Below, piece after piece: positions 1 through 10,143 of a stretch of DNA of 64,000 nucleotides; positions within the stretch are counted from its first letter, which is position 1, and each line of letters starts with the position of its first letter. This DNA comes from Ancylostoma caninum (taxonomy: Eukaryota > Nematoda > Chromadorea > Rhabditida > Ancylostomatidae). A model generated the notes under the pieces. The model saw only the letters and a program-made list of their open reading frames with translations. It did not search any database and had not been told where the DNA came from. The position numbers and the translations under genes are program-made. The stretch lies in the NCBI GenBank assembly GCA_037903475.1, contig JBAJFG010000287.1, positions 434,001 to 498,000 of the forward strand. Direction: 5' to 3'.

Positions 1-2329
1 AACTTGTAATGTTATATAGCCAATCCTTCGTGAGTTTTAGAGCTGCAAGTGGTTAAAATACCTGCGTGAAGAAGTTCAACAGAACGAGTCATGATGGAGC
101 ATGATATTCTGTTTCGGTTACCATGATTACGAATGAGCTCCCAGCCATTCCAATGAAACACTGTTTCTCATCCCATTTCTTACTATTATATCACTTCTGT
201 TTACATGGTTCAAACTGCATACTTATATGTTGCATTCATGCGTTAAAGCCAATGTTGAGACAGAACTTGTGGAACTAGATTTCTAAGTATGTTCGGGCAC
301 GAGGAATAATAACAGGATCTCGAAATGTGTACGAAAAAAGAGTTTCAACGAAGCAGTCGAGGGAAAACGGTTAAACATAAGGAAGAATGGTTTTTAAAAA
401 ATGATGACGCAAACGTCTTTAGTTTGCCGTTCAGTTGCTCTGCAAGAAAAGTTGTATTATCAAAAATTCAGGTAAACATTTAGGTTCCTGGGGTGCCTAG
501 AAAATCATGTGGACCTTTTTACAAAGCTGTCGATCACAAGGAACGTTGAAACAGGCATAATTTCGTTTCTGACAAAGTTCAAGGTGGTGATAGATCACAA
601 AGACCTGACAGAATATGAACCGATGGACGCGATTCTGTGGATTCAGCAGTTCCTGATAGAGCTGGCTCTCCTCCAAGCCAAATAAATGACCCTTAGACCA
701 ATAACGTATCCCTAGACCCGCCCACATAACACTAGAAGCTGTTCCAGAAAACGGTCCGCTGGCGAGACGAAGTTCCGCGACAACGGGGGAGTGTTGAGTG
801 TGCTGTGTTGCTATGTGCGTATCAAGTGTTTTGTGGGGATACGCCGGAGAAAAATCGGCTTGAGGGTGTTTATCCCCCGTGGTGACTGCAACCAACGAAC
901 TCCTACTCATAGGCATTGGCGTCCAGGCATTCACAGCCTTACTCCAGAGGAAGTGGCAGGTCGAGTTTACTGGCTAGAGGAGTGGGTCACAGCAGGATAA
1001 TTGATATTGCAGCGACACTCTGAGCGAAAGATCAGGGGCATACTTTCTGGACCCTTTCCACTGGCGAACGTCAGAATGGGCGGGCCGATGCAGCTCTTCA
1101 GTGGGTGGGTATTTTACTTTTCACTTAGTTATCTGGGCAGCAATACCTCCTCAATACCTACGTAACTCAGTTGGAACCGACCTTATCATACCCAAATTTA
1201 TGCACGACACGCAACGACATTTGTTGGACAAAAGAGGAAACCTGTTCTCGTTTGACATTCAAATTTTCCGCTGTTGTTTGTGCTATTTGGCTAATCCACA
1301 GGTCCTAAGTCCCACACCTCATAACACTCGGAATTTTGATTTTTGACAAAATTCGAGAAAATAAACGACAGCCGCTTCCACGCATGCTCTAAAGCTCTCC
1401 TTTGTTAAAACATTATCCATTTATTGAACTTCTGTGCAGCTTCAGGAATTCTGCTATCTCCCAAATTGTCTATAAAAACTGGCTTCGAATTTCACGTGGA
1501 AATAGAGAGCGTCTCTGCAGAAAACTTTTTACGAGCGTAGAGGAAAATGGGCAAAACGATGGACAGCGGCCGAACTCCAGGTGGAATTTTACGTAAATTG
1601 TAGGACGCCATCCGGTGAGGGGTACTGCGTTCCACTAGTTCCAGGAATGAACAGAATGAAATATTGTACTTTTAGAGGCTTAAAAAATATTATACTACTA
1701 CACACATGTGCACATACACACAGAATTTCAACTATATATACACACAGCCTTCCATGGAAGTTCCCAACCCATTCCTGGAAATATTCAGCGGTTTCGCTCA
1801 AAATCAGGTGGGTGAAGTCGCTCGCTTCTGCCGGAGCAGAAGAGAGATGGTTTTCGAAAGACCCATACGACAAAAGACGCTCGATCGAGGCGCGCGAGAA
1901 CACATCTTCACCAGCAAGAAATGCGAAGCAGCATCAGTGGGGTTCCCTCGGTCAGTGCTGCCAATTATCTCGGTTTCTGAGGGTGGGAAGCCGATATACC
2001 TTAATCGCATGAGCGCTTTGAAAGGGAGGTCATAGCGGGCATCTTCTCATTCGTACATGTGTGGTCATGCACCATCTGAACATTTATGAGGTGGACCCTT
2101 GTTGCCCTAGACCCTTCTCGCCCAACATTCTGAATTTGTTATCGAGCTAGACCATCATCCAGTATTGACCGGTGGTGTTGGAAGTGCGTCGATCTCGCTA
2201 TTCCCTGGGCATTACCTGCGCGGCTAGCGAAATTGCCGCGCGCCGAGAGAGGGTTTGTCTGAGTAGGAGCCGAACAACGTATTAGATATTAGATTCGTCC
2301 GAAAGATTGCACCAAGATATTTTTTATGA
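1..2329. other. Unannotated stretch, no feature recognised
   Basis: Several open frames of 60-143 codons lie here on both strands, overlapping each other in different frames and without recognisable motifs or convincing splice context. The longest (plus strand, 1581-2012) overlaps another plus-strand frame and a minus-strand frame over the same bases, which argues for chance openness in a locally GC-richer patch (about 1750-2030). A diverged mobile-element remnant cannot be excluded. Confidence 0.5.
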
Positions 2330-2830
2330 TTTAGAATTCTGTAGAAGTGCACGAAAGAAGGTTTTTCTGTGTTGTTGGTGGGATGCCGAGGGAATGCTGC
2401 ATCGAGAACTGCTGGAATCTGCACCTGGGCAACCGTGATTGCCTAAGTCTACTCTTCTCAACTACTGAAATTTGCAGACGCAACTCGCCTGGAGCGGAGA
2501 AAAATTGATCATGTTGTTCCACTTCATGACAACCTCCGACCTCACGTGGCAAGACTTATCCGTCAAAAAATTGCCGAATTAGGTTGGAAGGATCTACCAC
2601 TACCTGCTTATTCTCCTGACTCATCCCTTTCTAAATACCACTTGTCGGAGCCCTGAAGCTGCATCTTCGAGAAAAAAATTCAATGATTGGACCAAACCGA
2701 AAAGTGAGATTTCAAGCTTCTTAGACTCGCAGCTGCCAGAGTTCTGGACTTCTGGAGCTGATGCTTTAATGAAGCGTTGGCCATATCTCGTGGATCATGA
2801 AGGTAATTATTTCGTTGATTGATACCTATT
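2330..2830 (+). pseudogene. Mariner transposase relic, C-terminal half
   Basis: Plus-strand fragments in several frames match the C-terminal half of a mariner (IS630/Tc1/mariner) DDD transposase. In order: a KKVFLCCWWDAEGMLH block near 2350-2400, VVPLHDNLRPHVARL near 2510-2555 (second catalytic Asp in HDN), LGWKDLPLPAYSPD near 2580-2620, and FLDSQLPEFW followed by HEGNYFVD near 2715-2822. The third catalytic Asp, normally in SDYHLF, is replaced (SKYHL). Stops and frameshifts separate the blocks, so the copy is dead. The N-terminal helix-turn-helix half is missing and no terminal repeat was found. The enzyme would excise and insert the element at TA sites. Family assignment is firm; subfamily is not resolved. 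Confidence 0.8.
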
Positions 2831-3280
2831 CACAAGGAGCTCAACACTCTTTGAAAAAAGTATGAAATTAGGTGCAAGACTTTCGGACCAGCCTAATGTA
2901 ATCATAGTCGAGTAATCGATTTCGAATAATCAGGAAATTTGAATGATAAAAAAAGTAGATTTGTGGGAAGTTCTGTCTCTCGATTATTCGAATTTTCGGA
3001 TTGGTTTTTTTGAATCATTAAAAAATATTTGAGTTGACTGGATCTTCTTCGATCCTATGTATAGTCTTTTTTTAGGTTTTTTAGGATAGGCGGATTCCGC
3101 AGAATCAGACTTGCAGAATCGCTATGGGCGAGGGGGCATGCTTAAAGTGAGAGGGTCACGCTGCGACTCAGCGGCCGGTGCGCGATTCTTCTATCTTTCC
3201 GACAAGGACTGTACATCATGCACTACAGCTACCTACCATCGTGAAAATTTTTCTTTCACTGAATAAAAATAAGTTGTAGT
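2831..3280. other. AT-rich spacer with TTCGAA-type palindromes
   Basis: No coding signal. Around 2910-3000 the sequence carries TCGATTATTCGAA-like motifs related in composition to the TTCGAA arrays at 4.7 and 8.9 kb. Confidence 0.35.
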
Positions 3281-3547
3281 CAGTAGAGGACGCAGGGAGG
3301 GGGGAGGGAGGCCCGCCGAAAATGGGTCGCCAAATTTTTAAAATTAGTTTAGAGCACAAATAAAGACCTTGTATTAGTTTATTTTTAGTGGTTTGTTTAG
3401 ACTATAATTTTAAATAATTTTTATTGATTAGTTATTGTTAGAATCAATATTTTTGTTAATTTAATTTTCCAACTGGGTTCCCAATGCGGCGGAGACTCCA
3501 CTCCACTTTTTTCCCATGCCCCCTCCCACTTTCTGCGTACGCCATTG
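3281..3547. mobile_element. hAT-like MITE, family 1 (diverged copy)
   Basis: About 267 bp. The left end (CAGTAGAGGACGCAG) and right end (CTGCGTACGCCATTG) are decayed forms of the CAGTGGCGGACGCAG inverted repeat seen intact at 31964-32238. The interior shares the same layout: a G-run next to the left end, an AT-rich core with repeated TTAGTTTATTT-like stretches, then GGAGACTCCACT and a C-run before the right end. It contains no coding sequence. The flanking 8-mers do not match, and mariner sequence begins immediately to the right, so the original target site was probably altered after insertion. Confidence 0.7.
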
Positions 3548-4245
3548 CTTCGAAGATCGACCTCGTCCAGGTTGACCATAGTCACTCGATAGTTCAGCTC
3601 TGCTTACGGCTATCAAGCGGATCTGGAAGTGACTGCGATCTGGCGAACAAGCTTGGATGCAGCCATTGGACTGTAGAAAACAACCTTCATGAGCATGGCT
3701 GCCTTGAAGTTTAGGCAAGATGGATCCTTCACCAACTGGCCAACTGTGCCTGACCATCTGTCAGTCTCTCATCCTCCGCCCACAGCACAAGAAATTCTTG
3801 GAAATCTGGTTAGAGGAGATGAGAGTTGAATCCGCTACGACTCCAACTCCCACCGTGGCGTCTGGCTCCCGCGAGAAGAAGACCCGTCACACAGCCCAAA
3901 TCCGATTTCCACCTCGAAAAAGTCCTCCTTTGCTGCTACCTCCGAGAAAAGCGACACAGAAGGACTTCGGTACACCTCTCCATGACAACACTAGGCTCAC
4001 ACTGCCATCGAGACGCAGCCCAAACTAGCCGAGCTGGGCTGGGACAACTGACCTCACCCACCCTACTCTCCTGACTTGGCCCCATCCGATTACCATTTGT
4101 TCCTTTTCTCGACGCTTTCCTTTTTGGGAAATCCTTTGCTAGATTTGATGATGTCAAAATGGCGGTTGCTGAGTTCCTCGACTCTCAGACCCCGCATCTC
4201 TGGGAGTGGGAAATCAGTATCCCGCTCCTTGGTGAAGCATTGTGT
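3548..4245 (+). pseudogene. Mariner transposase relic with all three catalytic Asp blocks
   Basis: Fragments spread over three plus-strand frames follow a mariner DDD transposase from the SGRP linker to near the C terminus. Seen in order: EDRPRPG at about 3551, an HTH stretch SGSGSDCDLANKLGCSHWTV near 3615-3675, a decayed first catalytic block GDES.IRYDSNSH near 3810, VTQPKSDFHLEKVLLCC near 3890-3935, PLHDNTRLT near 3975 (second Asp), LAELGWDNLTHP near 4025, SPDLAPSDYHLF near 4070-4100 (third Asp), then FDDVKMAVAEFLDSQ near 4145-4185. Many frameshifts and a deletion after the CC/WW block make it inactive. The N-terminal end abuts the hAT-like MITE. Confidence 0.85.
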
Positions 4246-4699
4246 TAGCTAACAATGTTGATTATATTGCTGACCGAGTATGTTGTTAAACAAAACCACA
4301 ATCAGAACAAAAAAGACGTGTATTTCAAACATTGTTTTCTCGCAAACCTAATCATAACTGCACAGAACATAAGAATTCTTTAAGGTCATAAAAACAAATG
4401 AGTCATTTTTTTTTTGTTTCCTTGCCAACCTAATCTTAACTGCACAGAACATGTGAAATCTTTAAGGCCATGAAAACAAATCAGCCATCCATTCTGATTA
4501 AGACATACAAGGCATATCTCCATTCAATTAGGGTGCAGAACAACGATGTTTTCTCCTTACAAACAAAAAGATATGAATCTCCTCGAAAATGTGCATAATA
4601 ATAACGAAATAGTGTGAAGATAGGATGCCAAAGTTATGAAGAAGAGTGCGACTCACAGGTGAGGCGCGCGGATGTCAGCGAGTTAATCTGTGCTGGTAG
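4246..4699. other. Intergenic, short internal direct repeat
   Basis: No coding signal. A motif of roughly 50 bp (CCTAATCATAACTGCACAGA at about 4348 and CCTAATCTTAACTGCACAGA at about 4428, each followed by a TTTAAGG(T/C)CAT(A/G)AAAACAAAT stretch) occurs twice, about 80 bp apart, as a diverged tandem duplication. Confidence 0.45.
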
Positions 4700-4885
4700 T
4701 ATAGTTATAACCGAACATTCGTATTTGAATAAATATTCAAAAAATTCGAGCATTCGAATAGTAGAATAGTCGAATGTTCGAGGTCGCCATATTCGAATAT
4801 ATTCGAATTCGAATATTCGACAGGTAGTACTATTCGAATATATTCGAATATTCGAAGGTTTGGTTCGACATTCGAAGACAGTCTA
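4700..4885. repeat. TTCGAA/ATTCGAATATTCGA palindrome array 1
   Basis: About 185 bp dominated by ATTCGAAT, TATTCGAATA and TTCGAATTCGAA motifs. These are self-complementary, so both strands read alike and the array can fold on itself. The same sequence type recurs at 8885-9070. An apparent minus-strand reading frame here is repeat-derived. Confidence 0.7.
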
Positions 4886-5224
4886 AGACACAACAGAGGA
4901 GAATATGTTTTCTACTACGTTTTTGCCATCCCGAGGAGGGGGGGGGGGATTAATACAAATTCCATACCTCTTTTGTACCATAATCCAATCTTTTTTGTTT
5001 TACGATGCAAGATGTGCCTATAATCGTGCCGAAGAATATTTGTAATAGAGCTTAGCTGAAACAGAACGAATTCCTCGGCTTCGTGTAAAAAGATATATGT
5101 AACTCATTCTAAGAAGCTCACTCCATTACCGCTTCCTTGTTAGCTTAACCTCAAACATGTGTTGCAGCCTCATGTTTGAAGGGGCTTGCGTGAGTCACAT
5201 TTCAAATATAATTAGCTAACGAGA

Positions 5225-5565
5225 GAAGGATACCAGATGTCTGGGGCAGTTCAGAATGAGATATGCCTCGTTATGTGAAGGTGACTATGCTGATCATGAA
5301 TATGTTTTCGCGTCGCGCTCAACATCTTTGTGGAAAAAGTTATGACCTTGCCTGTGCAGTATATGTGCGCAGTTTCTGCATTAGCCTACCATAACTCCAT
5401 ATAGGAGGCGTTGTCATGGAAATGGGTGCAGAATTCGTGATCAGCAGTTCAAATAAACGTATATGCAAAATCTCAGCGAAAAATGCACCATTACTAGAGC
5501 AGAATTGCGCCTTCATCAATTATTACCACTACCATTTGCAAAAGAACGATACTTCATTGAAGGTC
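5225..5565 (+). repeat. Diverged inverted repeat, left arm
   Basis: This segment pairs with 6240-6600 on the opposite strand. Shared blocks in order include CAGATG(T/C)CTG, TATGCCT, AATGTGAAG-like, TGACYATGCTGAT, TATGTTTTC/TATGTTCTC, GTTATGACCTTG/GTCATAACCTTG, GTGCAGT, CGATCAGCAG-like, AATAAACSYATATGCAAAA and TCAGCGAAAAA. Similarity is roughly three-quarters by eye. The interior between the arms (5566-6239) has no coding signal. This looks like an old fold-back element or two inverted copies of one repeat. Confidence 0.6.
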
Positions 5566-5727
5566 TACCGTTACGTAGTGCACACTACTTTGTGCATCTC
5601 GAAGCACTGATTTCAAAACTATTTTGATCTCGATCCACTCTCGTCTCCATAAGGAGTTATGCCCGTTTTTCCAAACGCACGTGATGAGGAGGTACTCATA
5701 CAATAAGGTACTTCACAATCAAGGTAA

Positions 5728-5792
5728 GGTATGGCGCAGTGGTAAGTGTCTTAAATGGTTACCCTGTCAGGTTCAATTTCTCTCAGAGCTCA
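5728..5792 (+). other. tRNA-like SINE head or tRNA pseudogene
   Basis: TATGGCGCAGTGGTAAGTG resembles a pol III A box (TRGCNNAGTGG) and GGTTCAATTTC about 38 bp downstream resembles a B box. The segment between and after the boxes aligns with 43662-43735 (shared AGTGTCT, then GGTTCRAATTC-like, then CTCAG). The pair suggests a tRNA-derived repeat rather than a working tRNA, because no clean acceptor stem or anticodon arm can be drawn. Confidence 0.35.
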
Positions 5793-6239
5793 GATTTTTG
5801 CAGTTTCCCCCCACTTACCGCTTTCCTCTGAAAATGTTTTCTATGCAGTCTCACAAGTGTTTCTACTTATAATTTGATATTCTGAAAGCTTGGAGGCATT
5901 TCGAATGATCTTCACTATCCCGACTTTGTTAACAGTGGAAGATGGACTCACGTAAGCTCAAATGTTCAAGGAATTCTTTTCTGCTGAAATTTTCCATAAT
6001 AGTTATTTGAAGGCTGAGCACGAATATGATATTCATTTTGTGACGTCGCTCCATTTTTATAGGTTTGCAGTAGAATTAATAGCAATTACCGTGGAAAACC
6101 GAATAAAATTGTTGAATTTCGATATTAAAATGCTAGTGGTATGCAAAATTATGTTGACAATCGTGATCAGCGCCTGAAATTACCCCTCTGTGCAAAAGTT
6201 GGATGGATTTTGCGAGATGCTTAAACTATCCTGTACCCA

Positions 6240-6600
6240 ATGATCGTACCCTCGTGAGCAGTAGTAGTGGTAGTAGTAAATGATCAAACTGTAATTATCT
6301 GACCGTAATTTTTGCTTTTTTCGCTGATTTTTTGCATATGGGTTTATTCGAGCTGCTGATCGCGGATTCTGTCCATTTTGCACAAAAACGCCTATTTTGT
6401 AGGGTAACGGGAGATGGATGCAAAAACTGTACGTTCGAATGAACTGCACAGACAAGGTTATGACTTTTTTCGCAGAAGTACTGAGCACTAATTGAGAACA
6501 TAATCGATATCAGCATGGTCAACTTCACATTGTAAGGCATATTCCATTTTGAAGTTCCACAGGCATCTGGAGTCTTTCCTTTGTAAGACCATACTCCCAC
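6240..6600 (-). repeat. Diverged inverted repeat, right arm
   Basis: Reverse-complement partner of 5225-5565. A 106-codon minus-strand frame across it is not matched by an open frame in the other arm, so it is not treated as a gene. Confidence 0.6.
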
Positions 6601-6611
6601 AAACGAATGGC

Positions 6612-6857
6612 TCATTCATGCTTGCTTGGTAGTGAAACAATTGATAAGCGTGAAATCGCAGTTTGCCATGTTTGAGTGCGAAATTGCCTGAGTGTTTTTT
6701 TTGCTGTCACTAGTAGATGGAGATTAAATGATGCCCAGAAATTTAGTGATGGTTGAGCCATCTGCTCAGAAGTGAAACGTGGCCGGCCACTGTGGTGAGG
6801 TAGTGAAGGCTCCTCGAAAGCTTCTTTCGTCACGGTATCAACGACTTTTTGGGACAA
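6612..6857 (-). other. Possible transposase N-terminal fragment (weak)
   Basis: A minus-strand open frame of 81 codons contains SQKVVDTVTKEAFEEPSLPH followed by HSGRPRFTSEQ. The SGRPR block is typical of the linker between helix-turn-helix domains in Tc1/mariner transposases. The rest does not align convincingly, and this may be chance. Confidence 0.2.
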
Positions 6858-6884
6858 TCTACTACATGGAATCCTCGATTATGC

Positions 6885-7040
6885 AGCTATGAAGAGGCAG
6901 CTCAGAGTAGATAGTACGGCAAAACTGCTACGAACGGCAAAGAAAATACTTGGGAAGATGTTCATTGATGCTTCTCCAACGGCGAGTCTTGGGTTTTATC
7001 AGAGTCAAAGGCAGCACCCACGGAAATTTTGATATCATGG
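6885..7040 (+). pseudogene. Mariner transposase N-terminal fragment
   Basis: Read across two plus-strand frames, the segment gives YEEAAQSR, GKTAT, GEDVH-like and a terminal KAAPTEIL / GSTHGNFD block. This layout matches the first helix-turn-helix of mariner transposases. The terminal GGCAGCACCCACGGAAATT matches the block at 14755-14775 in another mariner relic, supporting common origin. No catalytic domain follows; the 1.29-kb inverted-repeat element begins about 150 bp downstream. Confidence 0.5.
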
Positions 7041-7188
7041 ATTTTGCTGCGTTCCTACTTTTAGCGTTATAGTGAAAACGAATGCTGTGTTCAATTTAGT
7101 CAGATACTTCAAAAAAAAGCAGTTCCCATTGTCAACAGTTCAGAGAATGGCCGAATTGCCCGAACTTGAACTATAAGGAGATGGGAAT

Positions 7189-8479
7189 CTCTGAACTTTC
7201 GTACCACGGTGGGCCCACCTTTATCCCACGGTGGGCCCCCAACCGACAGTGGGCCCACCGTTACCCTCCAGTTATCTCCCAGATATCCCCCGATTATGAT
7301 GTCCGCACCCACTTATCCCACCGTTAGCCCACCATTGTCATCAGTCCCACGGTGCGCCCACCTTTTCCCCACGGTGGGCCCACTGTGCTCTGAGAATCCA
7401 TGGTGGAACCTCCGTTTGCCCTCCCTTTGCCCACTATTAGCCCACATTTCCATTTTTTCCACGGTTGAACCACCTTTTGCCCACCATTTGCCCCCGTTAT
7501 CCCACCTATCCCAATTCCGCCTTACTCCCCGTTTTAACCACCATTCGCCCACCATTTGCCCACCTTTACCTCATCTAAAGACCTGTCCCGCGGGAGCGTG
7601 TTTGCAGAATGACATAGGTATTTGGTGAAAACATCATCATTCATTGTGTTTGCTGGTTCCAATCCATTCATCCGATTCCGCTCCCGCTTGTGGTGTGTTC
7701 CTCTGGACTTCTACTAACTCTGAGACTCCAGCACGGCAAACGGCGTAAACGACTGTAGCAAAAGTATGAAGCGAACTCTCCTTGATGAAGTGAGGATTTC
7801 GTTTCAGTGCTTACTTCAGTACTAGCTCTTTTAGGTATTCTTTGACGTAGTTAGTGGGCACATATCGTAACTAATGTTAGAGGAGAAGTAATTGAGTCAA
7901 CACTCATGAATGCTCAAATATCGTACATTCCTTCTGACTTCTTCACGAGGAAGAAGGCCTGTCCAAGCGCGTGAGTAGATAACCTCCGAAATGTTCGTTC
8001 CAAGTGGATGAAAATCCTGCTCATATTCAGGCCACATGGAAATGCAAAGTCCTTGGTTTCTCTCCACTAAACATTGTTGTTCTGTTGCAGTCATGATTTT
8101 ACTGTTTTTAAATGCCAATTTGTTGGAAATAAATCACTATGCTGTTATGTGGTGTTTATCCAGAAAAAGGCGATCAGGACACGATGAGAATGTGGGCGGA
8201 AGAGCATGATGACCCCCGCCTCACTCGTTGAATTACCCCGATTAACCCCTGGAAGTGCCCTGATTAACACTCGGAAATACCCCGATCAAACCCTGGAAAA
8301 TCCCTGGAAATACCCCAGTTTCTCCACCGAAATCCCACAGTTTCCCCTCGTGAATCCCCTAGTTAGCCCAGGGTGGCCCCACGAATAGCCCGCGGTGGCC
8401 CCACTATTTGCCCATGGTTGACGTGCCGAACATTAACCATGGGATAACGGTGGGTCCACCGTGGTACGAAAGTTCAGAG
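7189..8479 (+). mobile_element. 1.29-kb TIR element, copy 1
   Basis: Begins CTCTGAACTTTCGTACCACG and ends with its reverse complement. The terminal inverted repeat is about 43 bp with only a few mismatches. The left subterminal zone (7200-7580) is rich in CCACGGTGGGCCCACC-type units. The right subterminal zone (about 8205-8400) carries a degenerate 22-bp tandem repeat of the type ACCCCGATTAACCCCTGG. The same strand is C-rich at both ends. The core (7640-8200) has no recognisable transposase; a 73-codon minus-strand frame (7897-8118) is conserved in copy 2 but this follows from overall identity. No convincing target duplication flanks it. Superfamily is undetermined; a non-autonomous DNA transposon is the most likely reading. 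Confidence 0.8.
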
Positions 8480-10143
8480 ATGAAAGCAAGTGCTAAGTGA
8501 TCATAAGAAAAGAGAGTGTAACCAAAAACACCCATTCATTTCATGATAAAACTCATCCTAAGTGGCCGCTAGCACTCATCTCCATCCCGTTTTGTTTTGA
8601 GAGTGCTCATACCTATGACTGCGCAACTTTCGTAGAATTGTTGCGACAACTGCTGAGTATCCAGAACGATAAACTCTGAATTACGAAAATTTTCTTAGGT
8701 GCTGCCTTTCAGCAGCGGAATCGGTAGGCAACGCGGGTATTTCGAAACGGGTTGCCCAGAAGTGCCTGGTTTCCGTCATAGCTTTCTTACTACTACACGG
8801 AACGGAATTCAAATCTGAGATGAATGATACTGTTTAGAAATCAGAGCAGGACGCTTACACCAACCTAACATCTCGCAGGTAAAATTTATTCGACTATTCG
8901 ATTATTCGAATATTATTATTACTAATATTATTATTAATATTATTCGACTATTCGAATATTCGAATTCGAATAGTTTCAAAATTTCCAGTTTGAATATTAT
9001 TCATTCGTTCGAATGGTTCCGAGGGGCTCGAATATTCGATATTCGAACATTCGAGACCACTTTTCGAATGTGTTAACTAGAGCTAGTAGATAGCCCCAAG
9101 CATTTGCTACCCATTTCATTCTAAGTTGAGGTTTATATGACACTGTTGCTGTGTTTAGGTATGAAATCAATGCCAAGGGCAAGAATTCGAGGAATTTTAG
9201 GCTCGTGGAATTTCGCTTTATGAACTCTGGTCCGTAAGATCGACGAGCGATGCGGGCGGATACTAAAAGCAGTGCTGAGTTTGCAGTGGTCAGCTCTTCC
9301 AAATCGACAGCAACTCTTGAATTTTGGAGAACTGTAAGGTGAGATGAGAGGAAGAAAATGTTCCACGATGGGGTCGGCGCTATGACCTTGGCAAAGGCGT
9401 CTTGGCCTGGGATTCGTAAAACGACAGTCCTAGCCAATAATGGTTAACCTTATTGGTTATGGTAAAGGTATGGTGGTGCCATAAGACGCAAGAGGTTCGT
9501 TTGCCAGCCGGGTTTCACCTGGATATGCATTCATGAATCCTGACCCTGGAAGGTCAGATTCGCTATGCATCCACCCATGGTTCTGGAGTCAACCACAATG
9601 AAAAATTAGAAAAATTCCTGCCAGTTTTTCCTGTGAAATTTTGAAGAACATAACTAAATCATTTCTTATTCTCCTACACTCAGGCTAGGAAGGCTACATT
9701 GCTTTCTACGCTGCTCTAAATTTGGGATTTGCCTGTAGGTAAGCTCACGGCTACACATCGCAAGCTTGCGTGTGGAATTATTGCATAGTGCGCATTTGCA
9801 ATGGGTTTGATTTGCAATTTAAATTTGCAAATATGTAACTCGAAAAAAGGCAAAACACTGTTTGCATGAGAAGATTGGAAGGCATTTATAGAACATGCAT
9901 TCTCCTGGGGAGTAATTCGAGAAGTTCCAGGACGTGCACAGAATTCATGGAGTCATGGCACCAAACGAGCTGCCGCACACTGCCTTTTTTTTTCGAGAAT
10001 TTTCTTGGAACCAGCACCAGGTGCAGAGAACAACACGTGGTCATAAGTAGAAGTTGAGAAGATTATACCTACTGCGAGAACAATTTGTCTGTGCAAGGAA
10101 CTTCAAACCGGAAAGGACACGAAGAACGACAACTTCCTTGGAC
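8480..10143. other. Spacer between the two 1.29-kb inverted elements
   Basis: Holds the second TTCGAA array (8885-9070). Around 8700-8760 there is a short hairpin (GGCAAC ... GTTGCC, 8728-8758). Around 9462-9560 there is a TATGCATTCATGAATCCTGA motif that recurs as TATGCATTCGTGAATCCTAG near 18501. Two overlapping minus-strand frames (8997-9437, 9133-9366) show no recognisable domain. Confidence 0.45.
8885..9070. repeat. TTCGAA/ATTCGAATATTCGA palindrome array 2
   Basis: Same sequence type as 4700-4885. It has ATTCGAATATTCGAATTCGA-like runs interrupted by an ATTATTATTACTAATATTA segment, then TCGAATATTCGATATTCGAA near 9029. It is self-complementary. Confidence 0.7.

Noticed and set aside
7209..7628. 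139-codon proline-rich frame and its copy at 10998-11414
   Set aside because: Translation of the CCCACC-rich subterminal repeat of the TIR element; conserved only because the two copies are nearly identical.
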